64,000 bases of DNA, taken from Streptosporangium sp040640155 (GTDB lineage Bacteria > Actinomycetota > Actinomycetes > Streptosporangiales > Streptosporangiaceae). The DNA is taken from positions 173,745 to 237,744 of the forward strand of contig NZ_JBFABE010000007.1 of the NCBI RefSeq assembly GCF_040640155.1. The letters are read 5' to 3'. Shown here one piece after another: positions 24,126 to 31,889 of this stretch (its first letter is position 1; every line of letters begins with the position of its first letter). The position numbers and the translations under genes are program-made. The notes below the pieces were generated by a model, which worked only from the letters and a program-made list of their open reading frames with translations, was not told the DNA's origin and did no database searches.

Positions 24126-25971
24126 TGTCGATCACATCCTGGATCACGCCGGCGAGTTCCTCGGCCTTGAAAGGAAGCCCGCGCACTCGGTTGTAGCTGA
24201 TGATGTCGACCAGGAAACGGGCGCGCAGCAGGAGCGCGAGCTGGCCGAGGTTGATCTCCGGCAGGAGCACCCTGTCGTAGGCGCGCAGCACCTCGCCGGT
24301 GTTGGCGGGCAACGGGTTGAGGTGGCGCAGGTGCGCCTGGGCGACCCTGCCGCCGCTCTTCCTGATGCGCCGCACCGCCGCCGCGATCGGCCCGTAGGTG
24401 GAACCCCAGCCGAGCACCAGCACGCGGGCGTCGCCGTCGGGGTCGTCGACCTCCAGCGCCGGGATGTCGTTCGCGATCCCGTCGATCTTGGCCTGGCGGA
24501 CCCTGACCATCCGGTCGTGGTTGCCGCCGTCGTAGGAGATGTTGCCGGTGTTCTCGGCCTTCTCGATGCCGCCGATCCGGTGCTCCAGGCCCGCGGTGCC
24601 GGGGATCGCCCAGGGGCGGGCGAGGGTCTCGGCGTCGCGCTTGAACGGCAGGAAGGTCGTGCCGTCCTCGGCGTTCGGCCCGGAGGCGAACTCGGTGGAG
24701 ATGTCGGGCAGGTCGGCCGCGTCGGGCACCTTCCACGGCTCGGAGCCGTTGGCCAGGTAGCCGTCGGAGAGCAGCATGACCGGGGTGCGGTACTTCACCG
24801 CGATCCTGGCCGCCTCCACCGCCGCGTCGAAGCAGTCCGACGGGGTCGAGGGCGCGATGATCGGCAGCGGCGACTCGCCGTTGCGGCCGAACATGGCCAT
24901 CAGCAGGTCGGTCTGCTCGGTCTTGGTGGGCATGCCGGTGCTGGGACCGGCCCGCTGCACGTCGACCACGATGAGCGGCAGCTCGGTGGTCACCGCCAGG
25001 CCGACGGTCTCGGCCTTGAGCGCGACACCCGGCCCGGAGGTCGTGGTGACGCCCAGCGCCCCGCCGAAGGCCGCGCCGAGCGCCGCGCCGACGCCCGCGA
25101 TCTCGTCCTCGGCCTGGAAGGTGCGGATGCCGAACCGCTTGTGCCGGGAGAGCTCGTGCAGGATGTCGCTGGCCGGGGTGATCGGGTACGACCCCAGGAA
25201 GAGCGGCAGCCTCGACTGCACCGAGGCGGCGATCAGGCCGTAGGCGAGCGCCTGGTTGCCGGAGATGTTGCGGTAGACGCCCGGGGGCAGCTTGGCCGGC
25301 TTGATCTCGTAGGAGACCGAGAAGGACTCGGTGGTCTCGCCGTAGTTCCAGCCCGCCTGGAAGGCCGCGATGTTGGCCTTGGCGATGTCGGGCTTCTTGG
25401 CGAACTTGGTCTCCAGGAACTGGATCGTCGCCTCGGTGGGCCGGTGGTAGAGCCAGCTCAGCAGCCCGAGGGCGAACATGTTCTTGGAGCGCTCGGCGTC
25501 CTTCTTGGACAGGTCGAAGCCCTCCAGCGCCCTGACCGTCAGCGAGGTCAGCGGCACCGGGTGGAGCCGCCACTCGGCGAGCGAGTCGTCCTCCAGCGGG
25601 TTGGCGTCGTAGCCGACCTTCTGCAGGTTGCGCTTGGTGAACTCGTCGGTGTTGGCGATGATGTCGGCGCCGCGCGGCAGGTCGGAGAGGTTGGCCTTCA
25701 GCGCGGCGGGGTTCATCGCGACCAGGACGTTGGGGGCGTCGCCGGGGGTGAGGATGTCGTGGTCGGCGAAGTGGAGCTGGAAACTCGACACGCCCGGCAG
25801 GGTGCCTGCGGGGGCGCGGATCTCGGCGGGGAAGTTGGGGAGCGTCGAGAGGTCGTTGCCGAACTCCGCGGTCCCTGCGGTGAAGCGGTCACCGGTCAGC
25901 TGCATGCCGTCACCGGAGTCGCCGGCAAACCGGATGATCACGCGGTCGAGTTGCTGAACCTGCTTGGTCAC
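24118..25971 (-). CDS. korA: 2-oxoacid:ferredoxin oxidoreductase, fused gamma-alpha subunit
   Basis: A 617-residue KorA with the gamma domain first (RVIIRFAGDSGDGMQLTGDR near residues 10-29) and the alpha pyrimidine-binding domain after about residue 210 (GNQALAYGLIAAS, YPITPASDILHEL, TFQAEDEIAGVGAALGAA, TTTSGPGVALKAE). Domain III is at the C-terminus. The fused arrangement is normal for actinobacterial enzymes (M. tuberculosis Rv2455c type). The GTG start has GAGGAGG upstream and overlaps the stop of a possible 20-codon leader ORF. It lies 2 kb from a partial complex I cluster, suggesting coupling of reduced ferredoxin to respiration. Confidence 0.93.
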   Translation of the reverse strand: MTKQVQQLDRVIIRFAGDSGDGMQLTGDRFTAGTAEFGNDLSTLPNFPAEIRAPAGTLPGVSSFQLHFADHDILTPGDAPNVLVAMNPAALKANLSDLPRGADIIANTDEFTKRNLQKVGYDANPLEDDSLAEWRLHPVPLTSLTVRALEGFDLSKKDAERSKNMFALGLLSWLYHRPTEATIQFLETKFAKKPDIAKANIAAFQAGWNYGETTESFSVSYEIKPAKLPPGVYRNISGNQALAYGLIAASVQSRLPLFLGSYPITPASDILHELSRHKRFGIRTFQAEDEIAGVGAALGAAFGGALGVTTTSGPGVALKAETVGLAVTTELPLIVVDVQRAGPSTGMPTKTEQTDLLMAMFGRNGESPLPIIAPSTPSDCFDAAVEAARIAVKYRTPVMLLSDGYLANGSEPWKVPDAADLPDISTEFASGPNAEDGTTFLPFKRDAETLARPWAIPGTAGLEHRIGGIEKAENTGNISYDGGNHDRMVRVRQAKIDGIANDIPALEVDDPDGDARVLVLGWGSTYGPIAAAVRRIRKSGGRVAQAHLRHLNPLPANTGEVLRAYDRVLLPEINLGQLALLLRARFLVDIISYNRVRGLPFKAEELAGVIQDVIDSE

Positions 25972-26030
25972 AGCTCAGTCCTCCTCGACGCGACAGCGCG
26001 CCGTTGTTCGTGGCACATTCTTTTTTCCAT
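25968..26030 (-). CDS. Possible 20-residue leader peptide coupled to korA
   Basis: A short ORF, MEKRMCHEQRRAVASRRTEL, starts at ATG 26030 with GAGG seven bases upstream. Its TGA overlaps the korA GTG (GTGA). A correctly spaced ribosome site plus a four-base overlap are unusual by chance and suggest translational coupling. The product is basic with one Cys-His pair. No homology is claimed; the rest of 26031-26315 shows no further gene that I can support. Confidence 0.4.
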   Translation of the reverse strand: MEKRMCHEQRRAVASRRTEL

Positions 26031-26315
26031 GCTAGGTCCTCGGGGTGACGCGTAGTCTTTTCGCGCTCCACTCGGCGGAGGAAAGTGACCTTTGTCGCAT
26101 TGTCCTCGGCGGCCTTGAGTCGAAGCCTGGGGCGTGCGTGCACGGCGCATCGCGGGCCTCCAGCGGCCCGCGGAGAGGTCACGATCGCGGACGGCCGGTC
26201 CGACACAGCCCGGCCGCGAGCCTGCACAGGTCGACGTGCAGGCGGCCGAAGAGGACGGTTGTGGTCACGCCGTCCAATATATGTCCCGTCCTCGAGCGGC
26301 TCTCATCGCCTCCGG

Positions 26316-27821
26316 TTATGGCCTCATAGCCCCAGGGTATGACGCCGGCAGTCGTTCCGGCGACTCGGCGCCGGCCCCGGAGTCGTAGATCCAGCCCGGT
26401 CGCATCGCGCGCGGGCCGTACAGCTCGGGAACGGTGACGAAGGTGTAGCCCGCCTCGGCGAGCCTGCGCACGATCTCCGGCGCCGCGTCCACGGTGGCGC
26501 CGTGGACGTCGTGCATGAGGACGATGGACCCCGGGCCGGTCCGGGTGACGACCCGGTCGGCGATGACGCGGGGGTCGGGCTCGCCGCGGTCGTCGGCGTC
26601 GACGTTCCAGCGGACCACGGCCATGCCCAGCCCGGCGGCGGCGCCGGCCACCCGCCCGTCGAGCCCGTCGTACGGCGGGCGCATGAGCGTGGGGGCCTGT
26701 CCGATCGCCTGGGCGATCGCGTGCTGGGCGCGGTTGAGCTGGGAGGTGACCATGAGGGTGGTCAGCGTGGTGAGGTCGCGGTGGGACCAGGTGTGGTTGG
26801 CCACCAGGTGCCCCTCGTCCCGCATCCGCCGCAGCAGGTCGGGGCGGGCCGAGGCGCCGGAGCCGAGGCTGAAGAAGGTGGCCCTGGCCCCGTGCCGGCC
26901 GAGGACGTCGAGCAGCCGTCCGGTGTCGGGGCCGGGTCCGTCGTTGTAGGTCAGGGCCACGCAGCGGGCCCTGGCGCAGTCCACGCCGCCCGCCCTGGAA
27001 CTGCGGGCCGGGGGCTTGTCGGTGCTCGCCGCCAGCATGTCCCGCTGCGAGGTGCCGGACGGCCTGGGCGCCGACGCGACCGCCCGCCGCGCCCGCAGGC
27101 CGGTCGGCGACAGCAGCGGCCCGGAGACGGCCGACGGCACGGCGACCGCCACCCGCCCGGTGGACCTGGAGGCCACCTGCCCGTCGTCGAACTCCACGAC
27201 GAGGTCGCCGCGCGGGTTGAAGACCAGGGAGTCGAACATCCTCGGGTCGAGCCTGAGCGGGTCGAGGCGCACCGGCGTTCCCCGCCTGGTCATCTCGTTT
27301 TCGACCAGCCCCACCAGCGTGGACATCGCGGCGTCGTCCCTGATCAGGCCCGCGGAGCCCAGGACGCGGCGGTCGGTCCGGTCGTACCAGAGGGTGGTGC
27401 GCGACTCCCGCCAGCCCGCGTCCATGGAACGGCCGATGCGCAGCCGTACCCCCAGCACCTCCTCGGACGCGGCGGCCAGGAGCCAGTCCACGTTGAACTC
27501 GGGAGCGGTCGTGGTGTCGCCGGGGGCCTCGCGCCAGGTGAAGCGGCGGAGCTCGTCCTCGACCGTGTCGCGGAGCCGGTCGGTGAGGCGGGGGGCCCCG
27601 GTGACGGCCGGGTAGGCGGCGTGCGCCCGCCGGCCTCCGCGCTCGCCACTGCTGAGCGTCCGGGTGGTCAGGCCGCTGACGGCCGACGGGTCCACATAAT
27701 TGATCATTGTCGGTTCCGAGGGCAGGGGGGCCCTCGTCACGGGGGAGGCGGTGGCCGCACCGCAACCGGCGAGCATTGCGGCCACCCAGGCGATTCCTCC
27801 GATGAATCGCTTATTAGGCAT
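26316..27821 (-). CDS. Lipoprotein polysaccharide deacetylase (NodB homology domain)
   Basis: A 501-residue exported lipoprotein (lipobox LAGC at about residue 20). An N-terminal domain of about 200 residues, like the RsiV/DUF3298-type domains of actinobacterial deacetylases, precedes the NodB domain (about 285-475). NodB motifs are CVALTYNDGPGPD, NHTWSHRDLTT (metal His pair), RPPYDGLDG and IVLMHDVH. Motif 1 reads YND where the family usually has FDD, replacing the catalytic-base Asp by Asn while keeping the metal Asp. It would act on peptidoglycan or surface glycan. It is divergent from nuoA. Confidence 0.8.
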   Translation of the reverse strand: MPNKRFIGGIAWVAAMLAGCGAATASPVTRAPLPSEPTMINYVDPSAVSGLTTRTLSSGERGGRRAHAAYPAVTGAPRLTDRLRDTVEDELRRFTWREAPGDTTTAPEFNVDWLLAAASEEVLGVRLRIGRSMDAGWRESRTTLWYDRTDRRVLGSAGLIRDDAAMSTLVGLVENEMTRRGTPVRLDPLRLDPRMFDSLVFNPRGDLVVEFDDGQVASRSTGRVAVAVPSAVSGPLLSPTGLRARRAVASAPRPSGTSQRDMLAASTDKPPARSSRAGGVDCARARCVALTYNDGPGPDTGRLLDVLGRHGARATFFSLGSGASARPDLLRRMRDEGHLVANHTWSHRDLTTLTTLMVTSQLNRAQHAIAQAIGQAPTLMRPPYDGLDGRVAGAAAGLGMAVVRWNVDADDRGEPDPRVIADRVVTRTGPGSIVLMHDVHGATVDAAPEIVRRLAEAGYTFVTVPELYGPRAMRPGWIYDSGAGAESPERLPASYPGAMRP

Positions 27822-28008
27822 GAAAAGAGGCTAAACGTAATAATGAGGTATTTACTCGGATTTGATATTAGGTACACGGAGGCTTTAGGCGTCCCGACGC
27901 CCCGGGCCGGTCCCGCTCCCGGGGGTTCCCATCGCGTGACGGGGGCGGCGGATGCTGCTATAGGTAGGACGAGGGAGTGCCGCGGCGCGGATCCCGGGAG
28001 GAGAGGCC

Positions 28009-28380
28009 ATGAGCGGATATTTCGGCTCCTACGTGGTCGTCCTCGCGTTGTTCGCGATCGGCCTGCTGATCGTCGCGGGGGCGCTGCTCGTCAACCGGGC
28101 ACTCCGTCCCAGCCGCCCCACCCACGAGAAGCTGCTCACCTACGAGTGCGGCGTGGACCCGGTCGGCGACGGCTGGGCGCAGTCCCAGATCCGCTACTAC
28201 GTGTTCACCTACCTGTACGTGGTCTTCGCGGTCGACGCGGTCTTCCTGTTCCCGTGGGCGACGATCTTCGCCGCCCCCGGCTTCGGGGCGGCCACCCTGG
28301 CCGAGATGTTCGTCTTCCTGGCCTTCATCGCGCTCGGCATCCTGTACGCCTGGCGCAAGCGCGTGCTCACCTGGACCTGA
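28009..28380 (+). CDS. nuoA: NADH-quinone oxidoreductase-like subunit A
   Basis: A 123-residue three-helix membrane subunit of the complex I membrane arm. The family signature YECGVDPVGDGWAQSQIRYYVF lies between helices 1 and 2 and begins at about residue 45, followed by VFAVDAVFLFPWA. A GGGAGGAGAGG ribosome site precedes the ATG. It is the first gene of a cluster transcribed rightwards from an AT-rich promoter region (27822-28008) shared with the divergent deacetylase. Confidence 0.93.
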   Translation: MSGYFGSYVVVLALFAIGLLIVAGALLVNRALRPSRPTHEKLLTYECGVDPVGDGWAQSQIRYYVFTYLYVVFAVDAVFLFPWATIFAAPGFGAATLAEMFVFLAFIALGILYAWRKRVLTWT

Positions 28381-28433
28381 GCCCCGGCGGGCCGACGGAG
28401 CGCGGGCGCCGACACCGAAGGAGAATGCGTGCC

Positions 28434-28931
28434 ATGGCGGATCTCCCGATGCCCACCGTGGGGCCGGTCTCGCGGCTGGCACCCAAACCCATGCGCTTCA
28501 TCCTCAACTGGGGGCGGCGCTACTCGCTGTGGGCGTTCAACTTCGGTCTGGCCTGCTGCGCGATCGAGTTCATCGCGACCTCGATGAGCAGGCACGACTT
28601 CATCAGGTTCGGGGTGATCCCGTTCGCCAACGGCCCCCGACAGGCCGACCTGATGATCGTCTCCGGCACGGTGACCGACAAGATGGCCCCCGCGGTCAAG
28701 CGGCTCTACGAGCAGATGCCCGACCCCAAGTACGTGATCTCCTTCGGCGCCTGCTCCAACTCCGGCGGCCCCTACTGGGACTCCTACTGCGTGACCAAGG
28801 GCGTCGACCAGATCATCCCGGTCGACGTGTACGTGCCCGGCTGCCCTCCCCGGCCCGAGGCCCTGCTCCACGGCATCATGATGCTCCAGGAGAAGATCGC
28901 GGCCGAGAACCTGGGTGATCGCTATGCCTGA
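28434..28931 (+). CDS. nuoB: NADH-quinone oxidoreductase-like subunit B
   Basis: A 165-residue NuoB, which holds the terminal 4Fe-4S cluster N2 next to the quinone site. All four ligand positions are present: the tandem Cys pair in GLACCAIEF, GACSNSGGPYWDSY and VPGCPPRPEALLHG. AAGGAG lies ten bases before ATG 28434. The stop overlaps nuoC. Intact N2 ligands argue for a redox-active complex despite the missing NADH module. Confidence 0.94.
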   Translation: MADLPMPTVGPVSRLAPKPMRFILNWGRRYSLWAFNFGLACCAIEFIATSMSRHDFIRFGVIPFANGPRQADLMIVSGTVTDKMAPAVKRLYEQMPDPKYVISFGACSNSGGPYWDSYCVTKGVDQIIPVDVYVPGCPPRPEALLHGIMMLQEKIAAENLGDRYA

Positions 28932-29550
28932 CCTGCCCGTCCCCGCGCCCGATCCCGCGTCCGTCCCCGCGTCCGTCCCCGCGTCCGTCCCCGCGGCCGT
29001 GCCCGCGGCCGGGGCCCTGGCCCGTCTCTCCGGAGACGGGCGCGCCAGGGTGTCGGAGTCCTTCGGCCAGACCACGGCGGACGTCGACGCCGGCGACTGG
29101 GTCGACCTGCTGGCCGCCGCCAGGGCCGAGGGGTACGAGTTCTTCGACTGGCTGACCGCGGTGGACGAGCCCCCGGAGGAGTTCGCGGTCGTCGCCCACC
29201 TCTACGCCCCGGCCTCCCGCTCCCGCCTGCTGCTGCGCACCCGCGTACCGCGGGCCGACCCCCGGCTGCCCAGCGCGGTCGGGGTCTTCCGCGGGGCGGA
29301 CTGGCACGAGCGCGAGACCTTCGAGATGTTCGGCGTCGTCTTCGAGGGCCACCCGGACCTCGTCCCCCTGCTGCTCCCCGAGGGGTTCGAGGGGTTCCCG
29401 CTCCGCAAGGACTTCGTCCTGGCCGCCCGGGTCGCCAAGGCGTGGCCGGGCGCCAAGGAGCCCGGCGAGTCCGACCACGGCTCGCCGAGCCGCCGCAAGA
29501 CGCTCCCTCCCGGGGTACCGGCCGGCTGGGGGCGCGACCGTGGTGCCTGA
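28924..29550 (+). CDS. nuoC: NADH-quinone oxidoreductase-like subunit C
   Basis: A 208-residue NuoC (30-kDa subunit family). The family core is FFDWLTAVDEPPEEFAVVAH and the signature FRGADWHERETFEMFGVVFEGHP (from about residue 123), with the usual PLRKDF end. The N-terminus carries a PASVPASVPAS repeat from a 12-bp DNA repeat; the C-terminus is a short Lys/Arg-rich tail. ATG 28924 overlaps the nuoB stop; GTG 28915 is an alternative. It is not fused to NuoD, and no nuoD follows, which is unusual. Confidence 0.9.
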   Translation: MPDLPVPAPDPASVPASVPASVPAAVPAAGALARLSGDGRARVSESFGQTTADVDAGDWVDLLAAARAEGYEFFDWLTAVDEPPEEFAVVAHLYAPASRSRLLLRTRVPRADPRLPSAVGVFRGADWHERETFEMFGVVFEGHPDLVPLLLPEGFEGFPLRKDFVLAARVAKAWPGAKEPGESDHGSPSRRKTLPPGVPAGWGRDRGA

Positions 29551-29560
29551 GACGCCCCGC

Positions 29561-29628
29561 CGGAGGTGCCCGTGACCGCCGTGGTGCCCGAGCCTCCTCG
29601 CCGGAGGTGCCCGTGATCGCCGAGGTGC
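29561..29628 (+). repeat. Duplicated translation-start region before nuoH
   Basis: CGGAGGTGCCCGTGA occurs at 29561-29575 and again at 29602-29616, 41 bp apart, with near-identical flanks. Each copy carries a GGAGG site and a GTG. The first GTG (29572) opens a 14-codon ORF whose TGA overlaps the second GTG, the nuoH start, as GTGA. Confidence 0.7.
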
Positions 29629-30569
29629 TCGACGCCGCCGTCCGGCTGCTCGTGATCGTCGCCGCCTTCCTGGTGCTGCCGCTGGTCGCCGGGCAGATGG
29701 AGCACAAGGTCATGGCGCACATGCAGGCGCGCCTGGGTCCCATGTACGCCGGGGGCTTCCACGGCTGGGCCCAGCTCGTCGCCGACGGGGTCAAGTTCAT
29801 GCAGAAGGAGGAGGTGATCCCGGCCGCCGCCGACCGCCGGGTCTTCGCCCTGGCGCCCGGCGTGGCGCTGATCCCCTACCTGCTGGTCATGGTCGTGATC
29901 CCGATCGGCCCCGGGCTGGTCGGGGTCGACCTGGACGCCGGGCTGTTCTTCGTCCTCGCCGTGATGGGGGTCGGCGTGCTCGGCTCGGTCATGGCCGGGT
30001 GGTCGTCGGGCAACAAGTACTCGGTCCTGGGCGGCATGCGCTCGGCGGCCCAGCTCATGTCGTACGAGCTGCCGCTGGTCCTGGCGGCCTCCAGCGTGGC
30101 CATGGCCGCGGGGACGCTCTCCCTGCCGGGCATCGTGCAGGCCTGGCAGTGGTGGTGGCTGCCCTGGCAGGCGATCGGCGGGGTGGTCTTCTTCGTCGCC
30201 GGGCTCGCCGAACTGCGCCGCCCGCCGTTCGACATGCCGATCGCCGACTCCGAGCTCGTCATGGGCCCGATGACCGAGTACACCGGCATGAGGTTCGCGC
30301 TGTTCATGCTGGCCGAGTACGCCGGGATCGTCGTGGTGTCCGCGCTGACCAGCGTGCTGTTCCTGGGCGGCTGGCAGGGGCCCTTCCTTCCCGGGCCGGT
30401 CTGGATGCTGCTCAAGGTCTTCCTGCTGGTCTTCGTGATCATCTGGCTGCGGGTGAGCTACCCGCGCCTGCGCGAGGACCAGTTGCAGAGGCTCGCCTGG
30501 GTGGTGCTCGTGCCGCTGGCGCTGTTCCAGCTCGCGCTGACGGGGGTCGTCAGGGTCGTCGCCGGGTGA
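29613..30569 (+). CDS. nuoH: NADH-quinone oxidoreductase-like subunit H
   Basis: A 318-residue, about eight-helix subunit that forms the quinone chamber and first proton half-channel. GMRSAAQLMSYELPLVL and RPPFDMPIADSELVMG then TEYTGMRFALFMLAEYAG mark the family. Two sites differ from typical NuoH: the RYGPNRVG motif reads RLGPMYAGG, and the PEAE segment after PFD reads PIAD, losing a conserved Glu. GTG 29613 follows GGAGG by five bases. It ends the first half of the cluster; two unrelated genes separate it from nuoI. Confidence 0.92.
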   Translation: MIAEVLDAAVRLLVIVAAFLVLPLVAGQMEHKVMAHMQARLGPMYAGGFHGWAQLVADGVKFMQKEEVIPAAADRRVFALAPGVALIPYLLVMVVIPIGPGLVGVDLDAGLFFVLAVMGVGVLGSVMAGWSSGNKYSVLGGMRSAAQLMSYELPLVLAASSVAMAAGTLSLPGIVQAWQWWWLPWQAIGGVVFFVAGLAELRRPPFDMPIADSELVMGPMTEYTGMRFALFMLAEYAGIVVVSALTSVLFLGGWQGPFLPGPVWMLLKVFLLVFVIIWLRVSYPRLREDQLQRLAWVVLVPLALFQLALTGVVRVVAG

Positions 30570-30723
30570 CCCCGCGCCTCCTCCTCGCCGGCCGATCCGG
30601 CGTCTCCTTCTCACCGGTCCTCGCGCGATCGGGCCGCCGTACGAGATGATCTGACGTTCGAAGCGCCCACGCTGGGCAGGGAAGTAATACACCCTGTGAC
30701 ACCACCTGCCAAGGACGGAACGC

Positions 30724-31662
30724 ATGAGCCTCGCGCTTGCCGTTGAGAACCACGAACTGGTCGTCGACGTGCCGGAACATCCACCGGTGCGGCTGCCGCT
30801 GGCCGGTGAGGTCCGGGCGCGCACCATGCTGATCTTCGGCTATCCCGGCAGGGGCAGGACGAGGTACGGCCTGGCCGTGCTGGACGAGTCCGGCCTGGTC
30901 ATGCTGGAGGCGCCGGGTGCCCGCTCCAGGGAGGAGGTGGAGGCGTTCGCCGCCGGCAACGGGCTGGAGTTCGAGTTCCGGACGTTCGACACGCCGCAGC
31001 GCGCCAGGGTCGCGCTGGCGCGCAGGTCCCCCAGGTGGCACGGGGTGACCTGGCGCCGGGCGCCCGCGCCGCTGCCGCGTCTGCGCGTGCCCGGCGCGAG
31101 AAGCCTCAGGCCGCCCCTGAGCTCGCCCAAGGTGTGGTGGCGCGAGCAACTGCTGTACGTGCTCATGTGGGCGGTGCTCGCCTACGGGGCGGTCTTCGTG
31201 GCGCTGGTGCTGCTGAACCTGACCGACACCCGCGCCGACGTCACCCGGGGGATGGGGGCGCTCGGCATCGTGGCGCTGGTGCTGGCGGGGCTGACGGTCG
31301 TCGGGGCCGTCGTCGTGGTCGGGATCGGCCGCCGCAGGACGCGCAGGCAGAACGCGCAGGGAAGGGTGCTCAGGCGCGAGGGGCAGCCGCACTGCCGGCT
31401 GGTGGTCGTCCACGACCGTCTGCTGCTGGAGACGGCGCGCAGGACCCGGGAGCTGGAGGCGTCCGAGCTGCTGCTGTACTCGGCGGAGTCCGGGGTGAGC
31501 GGCCTGCTGGTGGGCGGGGGGCTCTTCCACCTGCCCGGCCGCTGGGACCCCGAGGAGGTGGAGCGCTTCGCCTCCGGAAACGATCTGGAGCTCCAGGTTC
31601 GCGCGCTGACCCACGAGGAGTACCTGACCCTGTCGGAGGGGGCGAGGGACGCGGTGCCCTGA
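30724..31662 (+). CDS. Conserved two-helix membrane protein with internal repeat
   Basis: A 312-residue protein of unknown function. A soluble N-terminal part (1-140) is followed by two transmembrane helices (about 146-166 and 178-200), a basic junction (RRRTRRQNAQ), and a second soluble part. A motif appears once in each soluble half: SREEVEAFAAGNGLEFEFR near residue 63 and DPEEVERFASGNDLELQVR near 277, implying two copies of the same small domain on either side of the helices. AAGGA precedes the ATG. It is inserted between nuoH and nuoI without obvious functional link. Confidence 0.6.
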   Translation: MSLALAVENHELVVDVPEHPPVRLPLAGEVRARTMLIFGYPGRGRTRYGLAVLDESGLVMLEAPGARSREEVEAFAAGNGLEFEFRTFDTPQRARVALARRSPRWHGVTWRRAPAPLPRLRVPGARSLRPPLSSPKVWWREQLLYVLMWAVLAYGAVFVALVLLNLTDTRADVTRGMGALGIVALVLAGLTVVGAVVVVGIGRRRTRRQNAQGRVLRREGQPHCRLVVVHDRLLLETARRTRELEASELLLYSAESGVSGLLVGGGLFHLPGRWDPEEVERFASGNDLELQVRALTHEEYLTLSEGARDAVP

Positions 31663-31680
31663 CCCGCGCGCGTCCCCGCG

Positions 31681-31800
31681 TTCTCCCTCGCGTCCCCCCG
31701 CGTTCCCGCGTTCTCCTCCGCGTTCCTCCGCGTTCCCGCGTTCTCCTCCGCGTTCCTCCGCGTTCCCGCGTTCTCCCCCGCGTCCCTCCGCGTATCCCCG
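31681..31800. repeat. Four-unit 30-bp tandem repeat between convergent genes
   Basis: Units begin at 31681, 31711, 31741 and 31771; the middle two are identical and the outer two differ at a few bases. Each unit is itself three decamers of the type TTCTCCTCCG CGTTCCTCCG CGTTCCCGCG. The array is strongly strand-asymmetric (pyrimidine-rich on the plus strand) and lies between the stops of two convergent genes. Confidence 0.85.
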
Positions 31801-31889
31801 CGTGCTCGCGCGCTCTCACCGCCGGAGAACCGTTTCCCGGCCATCCCGGCCCTCCCGGCCACCCCGCTCGCCCCGCGACCCTCGGCCGG

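Noticed and set aside
31681..31800. 30-bp repeats as a CRISPR array
   Set aside because: The units are directly abutting with no spacers, and no cas genes are present.
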